Of a stretch of DNA of 64,000 bases, positions 1 through 7,133 are shown one piece after another (positions within the stretch are counted from its first letter, which is position 1; each line of letters opens with the position of its first letter). The position numbers and the translations under genes were made by a program. Source of the stretch: Novosphingobium piscinae (lineage in GTDB: Bacteria; Pseudomonadota; Alphaproteobacteria; Sphingomonadales; Sphingomonadaceae); the NCBI RefSeq assembly GCF_014230355.1, contig NZ_JACLAX010000007.1, forward strand, positions 124,001 to 188,000, in the 5' to 3' direction. Below the pieces are notes generated by a model. The model was not told the origin of the DNA, did no database searches, and saw only the letters and a program-made list of their open reading frames with translations.

Positions 1-680
1 GGACCTATGCCGGTTACGCCAAAAATGGCCCCCTTCGGCAACAGATCGACCATCGACTGCAGGATCTTCGGGCTATAGGGCATGGCATTCTGAAACGCCC
101 GATCGGTGCCCAGCACAATATTCACGAAATAAGGTTCGCTGTCGAAGCCCGCGGCGGTCAGCGTCGTGACGTCCTGAACGATATGGGTGGGGCTGAAGAC
201 CTCCCATTCAGGCTTGATTCCCTTTTCCTTCATCAGAGCTGCCAACTGGCGCGAGCGCTCCGGAGAAGTGTGCATCAGCAGTTCGCGGCCTTCGAAGCTG
301 GCGATGATAGTGGTGGCGTCCAGCGTGCACATCTCTGCGCCGGCCTCGATGCCCTTGATCCGCTCCTCCCAAAGAATTTCCCAGTAACCGTTGCCGCCTT
401 GGCCGATCATGTCGCCATTCACCCCGCCACCGGTAGAATTGTTGATCACGATGTCCGTCCGCTCCCGGACCAGAGTGTTGATCTGGCTATAGATTTCCGG
501 ATCACAGGTGGCGAGGCCATCAGGCCGGCGAGCATGAATAGCCACCACGCTCGCACCCAGCTCCCAGCAGGCCTCTACATCGCGCGCGATCTCTTCGGGC
601 GTGATGGGTAGGTAGGGGTTCTGGGCCTTGCTGGCCATGCCGCCCGTTGGCGCGATCGTCAGGATAACTTTGCGGCTCAT
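1..680 (-). CDS. BKACE family (DUF849) beta-keto acid cleavage enzyme, 3' part cut by window edge
   Basis: This minus-strand frame starts at the ATG at 680 and stays open to the window edge, giving about 226 residues. It opens with a TIAPTGG-type strand, then TPEEIARD, and has STGGG near residue 85, all typical of the TIM-barrel BKACE family. Known members are zinc enzymes that condense a beta-keto acid with acetyl-CoA and cleave it to acetoacetate plus a new acyl-CoA. The usual metal-binding His-x-His after strand 2 reads AIHARRPDG here, so the first His appears replaced by Ala. The gene is divergent from the FG-GAP gene and shares its 219-base promoter region. The family call is firm. The substrate is unknown and activity is uncertain because of that residue. 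Confidence 0.85.
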   Translation of the reverse strand, partial: MSRKVILTIAPTGGMASKAQNPYLPITPEEIARDVEACWELGASVVAIHARRPDGLATCDPEIYSQINTLVRERTDIVINNSTGGGVNGDMIGQGGNGYWEILWEERIKGIEAGAEMCTLDATTIIASFEGRELLMHTSPERSRQLAALMKEKGIKPEWEVFSPTHIVQDVTTLTAAGFDSEPYFVNIVLGTDRAFQNAMPYSPKILQSMVDLLPKGAIFGVTGIG

Positions 681-776
681 GCACCTCTCCGCGGCCTTAT
701 CATTTGCTCCCCGTCCGCCCGCGCTATGTCGGCAGCGGACGCAGAGGCCAAAACTTGTCTGCCAAAGCTTTTTTAT

Positions 777-793
777 ATTGTCCAGCGAACAAT
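777..793. promoter_or_regulatory. 17-base imperfect palindrome, candidate operator (copy 1)
   Basis: ATTGTCCAGCGAACAAT has inverted 5-base arms (ATTGT/ACAAT) and lies in the divergent promoter region between the BKACE and FG-GAP genes, just after a T-rich run. A 17-base element at 7053-7069 matches it at 12 positions and sits in front of the TonB receptor. A site shared by both ends of the locus suggests one regulator. No regulator gene is visible nearby. Confidence 0.4.
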
Positions 794-899
794 TTCATGG
801 TTCTTCAGGACATCGGACTGCTCGTCTGATTCGATCGAACCTGCTCCGCTTCGTGCCCTAGGGCCCAAGCCGGACGGGCGACTGGCAAGGGGATTTGGC

Positions 900-2417
900 A
901 TGGCCACACCTGTTCGGTGCGCAATTCTGACCAAAGCCCTGGGAGCGGTCGCCACTCTTGCGCTTGCCAGCCTGTCCGTATCGATCGCGGTGGCGGCGGA
1001 TAGCCCGGTCCAGCCCGTCTTTACGCCGGTCCAGCCTCAGACATTCGCCGCCCAGAAGGGTCTGTCGAACGCCTGGGCAGACTTCGACTTAGACGGCGAT
1101 CTTGATCTCGCCGTGTCGTTCGTCTCGGGCGAGATCCGGCTCTACCGCAATGAGAAGGGGGTGTTCACCAATGTTGGGCCCGCTCTGGGGTTGCCGACCA
1201 AAAGCGGAAACGCCCGGAGCCTGGCCTGGGGCGATTATGACGGCGACGGCTTCCCCGACCTTTATGTCGGCACCTCGGATCGTCCGATCCCAACGCGTAA
1301 CCTGCTGTTCCACAACAATGCGGGTGCCCATTTCACCGAAGTCGCCGAGAAGGTTGGAGTCGCTGTTGTCGGTGCCACGACGCGTCAGGTGAACTGGATC
1401 GATTACGATGCGGATGGCGATCTGGACCTGTTCGTCACACAGCGTCAGACACCCAACGTGATGTTGCGCAACAATGGCGGCATCTTCACTAACGTTACGG
1501 TGGAGGCGGGGCTCTATGACCCGCGGCGCACCGTTGCGGCGTGCTGGTACGATTTCGATCGCGATGGCGATCTGGATGTGTTCATCGGCAATCAGGAAGG
1601 CGATAAAGACGGTTTCTTCGTCAACGACAATGGCAAGTTCCACGATTCCGCCCGCGAACTAGGGCTTGAGCAGGGCAACAGGTCGCTTGAGGAGGGTACG
1701 ACCGGGTGTTCGCTAGGCGACTACGACAACGATGGCCAATTCGAGTTGCTGGTGGCCGGCTACGGCGACAATGTCCTCTATCGCTATGATGGTCGTCACC
1801 TTGTCAACATCGCCTCGCAGGTCGGATTGACACTGAACGAGCACCAGGTCGGCTCCAGCTGGGGCGATTTCGACATGGACGGGCGGATCGATTTCTACGT
1901 CACCGGCTTCCGGGTGGATCAGCCCCATGCGCGCGATCATCTCTATCGCAACTCGCCGACAGGCTTTGTAGACGTCCTGCCCGATCTTATTCGCAACGAC
2001 GATGCCGATCACGGGGTGCAATGGGCAGACTTCGACGGTGACGGGGATCCCGACCTCGCTCTGGTGAACGGCTATGACGCCGATGGCCACCACCCGCTGT
2101 TCCGTAACGACACCTCGCACCCGGAGACTGTCGGACTGAGCATCCGGGCGCTGGACGCCAAGGGCCTGTCTACCCGCTCTGGGGCCGAAATCCGGGTGCT
2201 GGACAGAGCCGGCCGGATCCTTGGTAGCCGCATCATGAACTCCAGCGGCGGTTATGGTGCACAAAACGATATCCCGGTGCTTTTTGCGGTTCCGCAGGGC
2301 CGGCCGGTGGATATCGTGGTGACATACCTGACCCGCGCCGGCCGCATCGAGAAGATCGTCCGAAACGTCAATCCGGCGCAGTTTCGAGGGCGCTCGCTTG
2401 ACGTACGCAGCAACTAG
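900..2417 (+). CDS. Secreted FG-GAP/VCBS repeat protein
   Basis: The 505-residue product begins with a signal peptide that probably ends near AVAA. It then carries at least seven Asp-rich blades of the type DxDxDGDxDL (for example DFDLDGDLDL, DYDGDGFPDL, DFDRDGDLDV and DFDGDGDPDL), the calcium-loop repeats of FG-GAP/VCBS beta-propellers. The C-terminal 90 residues resemble the small beta domain often found after such propellers. The ATG at 900 was chosen because an AAGGGG ribosome site precedes it by about 7 bases and the signal peptide starts there; an in-frame upstream extension to 726 has neither. The protein is exported and probably surface-associated or extracellular. Its location ahead of a peptidase, transporter and receptor suggests a role in binding a substrate, but that is inference. 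Confidence 0.8.
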   Translation: MATPVRCAILTKALGAVATLALASLSVSIAVAADSPVQPVFTPVQPQTFAAQKGLSNAWADFDLDGDLDLAVSFVSGEIRLYRNEKGVFTNVGPALGLPTKSGNARSLAWGDYDGDGFPDLYVGTSDRPIPTRNLLFHNNAGAHFTEVAEKVGVAVVGATTRQVNWIDYDADGDLDLFVTQRQTPNVMLRNNGGIFTNVTVEAGLYDPRRTVAACWYDFDRDGDLDVFIGNQEGDKDGFFVNDNGKFHDSARELGLEQGNRSLEEGTTGCSLGDYDNDGQFELLVAGYGDNVLYRYDGRHLVNIASQVGLTLNEHQVGSSWGDFDMDGRIDFYVTGFRVDQPHARDHLYRNSPTGFVDVLPDLIRNDDADHGVQWADFDGDGDPDLALVNGYDADGHHPLFRNDTSHPETVGLSIRALDAKGLSTRSGAEIRVLDRAGRILGSRIMNSSGGYGAQNDIPVLFAVPQGRPVDIVVTYLTRAGRIEKIVRNVNPAQFRGRSLDVRSN

Positions 2418-2465
2418 CGTCGGCCCGGCCTGACTGCGGGACTCCGACTGTTCAAGGAATTCACG

Positions 2466-3959
2466 ATGATCGTATTCGCGTGTGGCATCATGCACGAAAG
2501 CCACAGCTTTAATAACCGCCTGACTCCGCTGGAGAACTTCAGGAACGCGACTCCTGGGTGCATCGCAGCTGATCCCGAGCTGATCAACACGCGCTCGGTC
2601 GAAGGTGGCATCCTGTCGGCAGCGCGTGACTTTTCGTGGGACTTGCGCTTTCCGTTCTCGGCCCATGCCACGCCCTCGGGCCCGCTCAGCGCCGATGCGA
2701 TGGACACGCTGGTGGCCAGGATGACGGAACAACTGCGCGAGGCGGGTCCGGTCGATGGCGTGCTGTTGTCACTCCATGGCGCCATGTTCGCCGTCAACGA
2801 ACCCGATTGCGAAGGGGCGATCCTGTCTGCGGTCCGCTCTGTCGTTGGCCCGAACTTGCCCGTGGCCATTGCCCTTGATCCCCACGCCAATTTCACTGAC
2901 CGGATGGCCGATCTTGCCGATATCGCGACGAGCTTTCGGACCACGCCACATGTCGATCAGTGGGAAACCACCTATCGGGCGGGATGCTTGCTGAACGATG
3001 CGATGGCCGGCCGCACCCGGCCGCAGCTTTATGTCGGGCGGCTGCCGATGCTCGCTGGGCTCGACATGGGTCGTACGCTCGATCCGGACAGTCCAATGAA
3101 CCGGTTGAAACGTTTGGCTCGCGAGATCGAGCAGACTGAAGCTGGCGTCCTCAACATCGATATCAATGCCGGGTTCTACTATGGTGACGTCGCCGAGGCC
3201 GGGCCGTCCGTGGTGGTGACCGGCCATGGCGAGGACTCCCGTTTTCAGGATATCGCCGACCGGCTAATCGCCGAAGCTTGGAAAACCCGCGACTACGTGA
3301 GCATCGCGTTCACGCCGCTGGAACAAGCCATTGCGCGGGCGCGGCAGCCCGCAACCAAGACCGGGCCGCTGATCTTGGTCGACTACACCGATGGTCCGGC
3401 GGGGGGTGCTCATGGCGACGGGACCACGCTGCTCAAACTGTTGCTGGATGCGGATATTGATAACTCGGTCGTCGGGCCCATTTTTGACCCGATATCGGTC
3501 GAGCAGGCGGTTGCCGCCGGGGTCGGACAGACGATCGCCTTGGATATCGGCGGCCGCACAGACCCAGCCTATGGCGGTGGGCCGGTCTCGTTGGAATGCC
3601 GGGTCGAATGCATTTCGGACGGGAACTACCTGCGCAAGGGCCCCTATGCGCAGGGGACGGTTGGCGCGTTCGGGCCGAGCGTCAGTCTCCGTCGGGGCAA
3701 TGTGACGATCATCCTCGTTTCCAAGCGACTGCAACCCGAAGACCGCGAGCAATACCGGATCTTCGGCATCGACCCAGAAGGCGTGAATGTCCTAGCCTGC
3801 AAGGGGATCAACCATTTCCGCGCTGATTTCGAGCCGATTGCTCGCGAGCTGGTCTTTGTTGACACGGGCGGCCTGGTGACCGTCGATTTCAAGGTTTTCC
3901 CGTTCCGCAACGTTCGTCGTCCGATCTGGCCTCTCGACGCGGTCGAGCTGCCGACCTGA
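2466..3959 (+). CDS. M81 family metallopeptidase (MlrC/microcystinase C type)
   Basis: The 497-residue protein has the N-terminal HESHSF motif (residues 10-15), a DPHAN motif (Asp138, His140) and a His in TTPHVD (His162), placed where the M81 family holds its metal ligands. The C-terminal half (DYTDGPAGGAHGDGT and onward) matches the MlrC C-terminal domain. The family type member, MlrC, cleaves linearised or tetrapeptide microcystin in sphingomonads, but most members have unknown substrates. There is no signal peptide, so it is cytoplasmic. An AAGGAA site precedes the start. It lies 48 bases after the FG-GAP gene and 33 bases before an MFS gene, so it is probably co-transcribed with both. Confidence 0.88.
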   Translation: MIVFACGIMHESHSFNNRLTPLENFRNATPGCIAADPELINTRSVEGGILSAARDFSWDLRFPFSAHATPSGPLSADAMDTLVARMTEQLREAGPVDGVLLSLHGAMFAVNEPDCEGAILSAVRSVVGPNLPVAIALDPHANFTDRMADLADIATSFRTTPHVDQWETTYRAGCLLNDAMAGRTRPQLYVGRLPMLAGLDMGRTLDPDSPMNRLKRLAREIEQTEAGVLNIDINAGFYYGDVAEAGPSVVVTGHGEDSRFQDIADRLIAEAWKTRDYVSIAFTPLEQAIARARQPATKTGPLILVDYTDGPAGGAHGDGTTLLKLLLDADIDNSVVGPIFDPISVEQAVAAGVGQTIALDIGGRTDPAYGGGPVSLECRVECISDGNYLRKGPYAQGTVGAFGPSVSLRRGNVTIILVSKRLQPEDREQYRIFGIDPEGVNVLACKGINHFRADFEPIARELVFVDTGGLVTVDFKVFPFRNVRRPIWPLDAVELPT

Positions 3960-3992
3960 CAGATTCAATTTCAGCCAAACGGAGGGGGATCG

Positions 3993-5324
3993 ATGGCGAA
4001 ACCGCATACAGTGCAAAGCGCGAGCAAGGCCCCATTGTCGGCCTGGCTTCTTACTCTTCTGCTGACCGGCTGTTACGTCCTGTCGGTCATCGACCGGAAC
4101 ATCATTTCCTTCGTCGCGGTCGATATCAAGCGTGATCTGGGGATCAGTGATCTTCAACTGGGCATGGTCCAAGGCTTTGCGTTCTCGATTTTTTATGCGG
4201 TTGCGGGCTTACCCCTCGGCTGGGCGATTGATCGCTTCCAGCGACGCCGGCTGCTTGCTGCGGCGCTGTTCGTGTGGAGCGGGATGACCATGCTCTGCGG
4301 TGCGGCGCAGAGCTTTCTGACGCTGGCCATCGGCAGGGTGGGCGTTGGCGCCGGCGAGGCCGCGCTGACGCCCGGCAGCTACTCGATGATGAGCGACGTC
4401 TTTGCCAAGTCACAGTTCGCCCGAGCATCTGCAATCTACTCTCTGGGACCGCCTCTGGCAGCGGCAGGGGCAGCCGGACTTTCAGGTTTCGTGCTGAGTC
4501 AGGCCGGTGCCGATGGTACTGTCACGCTGCCGTTCCTTGGCACGCTTCAGGGATGGCGGGCGCTATTCATCATCGCCGGTGCGCCGGGATTGGTCCTGGC
4601 GGCGATCCTGCTGCTGGTGAGCGAGCCGGCGCGGTCCCGGCCCGCAGCGGCTAAGGATGGCGGAGACAAGTTGCTGCGATTCCTGGCCATCAACTGGCGC
4701 ACCCATGGCATGTTTTGCATCGCAGTCATGCTGTCTGTCCTGATCGGCACCAGCTATTCCGCTTGGGTTCCTGCGACGCTAGAGCGCACCTTCGGCTGGA
4801 ACAAGGTAGAGATCAGCAAGCTACTGGCCGTCGTCGGGCTGGTCTGCGGCATTTCCGGCAGCTTCATTGGCGGGGTGCTGAGCTCTTGGCTCATCGCGCG
4901 GGATCGGGCGATTCACATTTTGTACATCGGGCTTGGCTGCGCCGTTGTGACGCTGATCTGCGGATTTGGCATATCTGGCGTCGCATCTTCGACTCTTTTC
5001 CTGATCACGCTTGCGCTTGCCGGTGTGATTCATCCGCTGGTGATGATGATATCTCCGACGTTTCTGCAGATCATCACGCCAGCCAATCTGCGCGGGCGAA
5101 TGACTGCGGCTTTCTTGTTCATCAACATCGGTGTCGGCTCCGGCGCAGGGCCTACCCTCGTTGGATTTTTCAGTACCTACGTCTTTGGGGCGAAGGCTTT
5201 GCCGAGCGCGCTGGGAACCGTTTCCGCCGGAGCATCAGTTTTGGCGTTGGCTGCCTACTTCTACGTCATTCGCAAGATGCCCGCCTATTTCAGCAGCAAT
5301 TTGGACACCAAATCGGGAGTGTAA
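3993..5324 (+). CDS. MFS transporter
   Basis: The 443-residue protein has about 12 hydrophobic segments. It contains DRNIISFVAVDIKRDLG after helix 1 and the loop 2-3 region GWAIDRFQRRRLL, the usual MFS signature area. It resembles the sphingomonad 'spinster-type' MFS group often found beside catabolic genes. A strong GGAGGGGG site sits 4-5 bases before the ATG. It is placed between the M81 peptidase and an exported amidohydrolase, with only 3 bases to the latter. It likely carries the periplasmic hydrolysis product into the cell, or exports a product. The substrate cannot be read from sequence. Confidence 0.88.
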   Translation: MAKPHTVQSASKAPLSAWLLTLLLTGCYVLSVIDRNIISFVAVDIKRDLGISDLQLGMVQGFAFSIFYAVAGLPLGWAIDRFQRRRLLAAALFVWSGMTMLCGAAQSFLTLAIGRVGVGAGEAALTPGSYSMMSDVFAKSQFARASAIYSLGPPLAAAGAAGLSGFVLSQAGADGTVTLPFLGTLQGWRALFIIAGAPGLVLAAILLLVSEPARSRPAAAKDGGDKLLRFLAINWRTHGMFCIAVMLSVLIGTSYSAWVPATLERTFGWNKVEISKLLAVVGLVCGISGSFIGGVLSSWLIARDRAIHILYIGLGCAVVTLICGFGISGVASSTLFLITLALAGVIHPLVMMISPTFLQIITPANLRGRMTAAFLFINIGVGSGAGPTLVGFFSTYVFGAKALPSALGTVSAGASVLALAAYFYVIRKMPAYFSSNLDTKSGV

Positions 5325-5327
5325 TCG

Positions 5328-6812
5328 ATGCCACTCAAAAATCGCGTCGCGGCATGCCTGTTGGCTTCGGCATCCATCCTCTACGCCCAACCCGCGCTCG
5401 CCAACACGGTCTGTGATCTGGTGGTGTCGAAGGGCCGCGTGATGGACCCGGCATCAGGCCGCGATGAGGTCACAGATCTATGCGTCACAAATGGCAAGAT
5501 TACTGCCATTGCTAAGTCTGGCTTGAGTGGAAAACGAACCATCAATGCGGCCGGCCATGTGGTTTCGCCTGGCTTTATCGATATACACGTTCATCTGACT
5601 GACGATTATTCTTTGAGTTACCTAGTACGTGATGGCGTTACGACGGCTCTGGAACTTGAGGGTGGCGCATATCCACTTAAGCCTTATTATGATCAACTTG
5701 CGCGCAGCGCTTACATGAATTATGGGGCTTCCGTTAGCTACGCTGGCGCGCGTTTGGCTGTCCAGACAGGCAGCACAGAGGGCGGTCGCAACCGCCCGGG
5801 CGCGGAAGCGCTTGGTCGCCAGTCGATCTCGGAAGAGCAGCAGGCTCAAGTCAACACGCTGATCGAGTCGGGTCTGAGCGAAGGAGGAATCGGTATCGGT
5901 CTGGGGATCGAGTACATTCGTGGAGCTGACCAGAGCGAGGTTTACCGACTGTTCAAGACTGCGGGGCGATCCAAGGCTATCGCCTTTGTTCACACTCGAG
6001 AGTTTACGTCTGCCGATCGTGGCAACATGTTGAATGCTGTTCTGGAAGTTATGGCAGATGCTGCCGCTACAGGTGCCGGCGTGCACATCTGCCACGTATC
6101 CAGTAAGGGACTGGGAGATACGCCGATCATTCTGGAGGCCATTCGGGACGCAAAGGCCCGCGGGCTCGATGTCAGCGTGGAAGTCCCTTCCTATGCGGAT
6201 GCGGCAGGCGTTATCGGGTCCGGCCTGTTCGACGACGGTTGGCAGAAGCGGTGGAACGCGGACTACAGCTCTCTCGAACTGCCAAGCACGGGACAGCGGC
6301 TCACCAAAGAAGTGTTCGATGATTTGCGAGCCAATCGTCCGCAGACTCGGATCCAAAAACACATTACGCCCGAATGGACTGTGGATGCTGGCATGGCCGA
6401 GCCCGGTGTGATCATCGCTTCCGATGCGGTGAGGATGGATCCCGGGCTCAGTGGTGATCCCCGGGGGTCGGGCACGTTCTCCAGAACTCTTGGCCGTTAC
6501 GTCCGTGAACGTAAGCTGCTGTCGCTGATGGATGCGATCCGCCGTATGGCGTTGCTTCCCGCCCAGCGTCTGGAACGTATGGCGCCGGCGATGGCGCGCA
6601 AGGGACGCCTGCAAGTGGGCGCCGATGCCGACATCACCATTTTCGATGCGGACAAGGTCATTGACCAAGGCACCGCACTAACGCCCGCTGTCGCGCCCCT
6701 CGGCATTCCGTTCGTCATCGTCAACGGCCAGGTCGTTGTTGATAACGGTCAGTTGGTCAGTGGTACGCGTCCAGGACGGCCGATCCTGGGAACACTGCGC
6801 CCAGTTCGATAA
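5328..6812 (+). CDS. Exported amidohydrolase, N-acyl-D-amino-acid deacylase-like
   Basis: The 494-residue protein begins with a Sec signal peptide ending near QPALA, so it acts in the periplasm. The metal-dependent amidohydrolase core follows: GFIDIHVH (about residues 82-89), GVTTALELEGG, a HTREF segment, ICHVSSKG and a C-terminal ASDAVRMD carrying the conserved Asp. The final part (GRLQVGADADITIFD) is the standard beta-sandwich closing domain. The layout matches the D-aminoacylase/dihydroorotase-like branch. It starts 3 bases after the MFS stop, which indicates translational coupling. Export of such an enzyme next to a TonB receptor fits trimming of an N-acylated or D-amino-acid substrate outside the inner membrane. 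Dipeptidase or lactamase activity would also fit. Confidence 0.8.
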   Translation: MPLKNRVAACLLASASILYAQPALANTVCDLVVSKGRVMDPASGRDEVTDLCVTNGKITAIAKSGLSGKRTINAAGHVVSPGFIDIHVHLTDDYSLSYLVRDGVTTALELEGGAYPLKPYYDQLARSAYMNYGASVSYAGARLAVQTGSTEGGRNRPGAEALGRQSISEEQQAQVNTLIESGLSEGGIGIGLGIEYIRGADQSEVYRLFKTAGRSKAIAFVHTREFTSADRGNMLNAVLEVMADAAATGAGVHICHVSSKGLGDTPIILEAIRDAKARGLDVSVEVPSYADAAGVIGSGLFDDGWQKRWNADYSSLELPSTGQRLTKEVFDDLRANRPQTRIQKHITPEWTVDAGMAEPGVIIASDAVRMDPGLSGDPRGSGTFSRTLGRYVRERKLLSLMDAIRRMALLPAQRLERMAPAMARKGRLQVGADADITIFDADKVIDQGTALTPAVAPLGIPFVIVNGQVVVDNGQLVSGTRPGRPILGTLRPVR

Positions 6813-7133
6813 GCTCAGTTTGGGAACTGGCCAGCCGGAACAGAGCTGATCCGCTTCCAAACAAGAGGATGGTCCTGATCGCAGCTCGGGCCGCGCCAAG
6901 TTTTCATGTTGGTGAGACCATGCGGGCTGCTCTTCATGGTGTGCAGCAGGCCATTGGATTGTTCGATGAACAGGTGGAATGAGCCTAAGACCCTCAGAAA
7001 TGATGCAAAAATGCCATGTTTGGGCGATACCGAAGATCGTACGGTGAAAAATATTGATCAATGAACAATAATGAGGCATTTGCCTCCGTGGTTGGCCGAA
7101 GGGCTTGGGCCGGTCATAGGGAGGAGATGTCAA
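6813..7133. other. Intergenic region upstream of the TonB receptor
   Basis: This 321-base gap contains no convincing gene. It holds the 17-base motif at 7053-7069 and the GGGAGGAG ribosome site of the receptor at 7119-7126. The stretch from about 6990 to 7080 is more AT-rich than its surroundings and probably contains the receptor promoter. A weak 7-base inverted repeat follows the amidohydrolase stop, but no clear terminator is visible. Confidence 0.5.
7053..7069. promoter_or_regulatory. 17-base imperfect palindrome, candidate operator (copy 2)
   Basis: ATTGATCAATGAACAAT matches the element at 777-793 at 12 of 17 positions, including the ATTG and GAACAAT ends. It also contains the perfect palindrome ATTGATCAAT. 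It lies 65 bases before the receptor start, where a repressor or activator site would be expected. The binding protein is unknown. Confidence 0.4.

Noticed and set aside
183..611. Plus-strand open frame opposite the BKACE gene
   Set aside because: The minus strand encodes a continuous BKACE-family protein; the plus-strand reading has no recognisable domain or ribosome site.
726..899. Upstream extension of the FG-GAP gene
   Set aside because: The signal peptide and ribosome site place the start at 900; the extension would bury the signal peptide.
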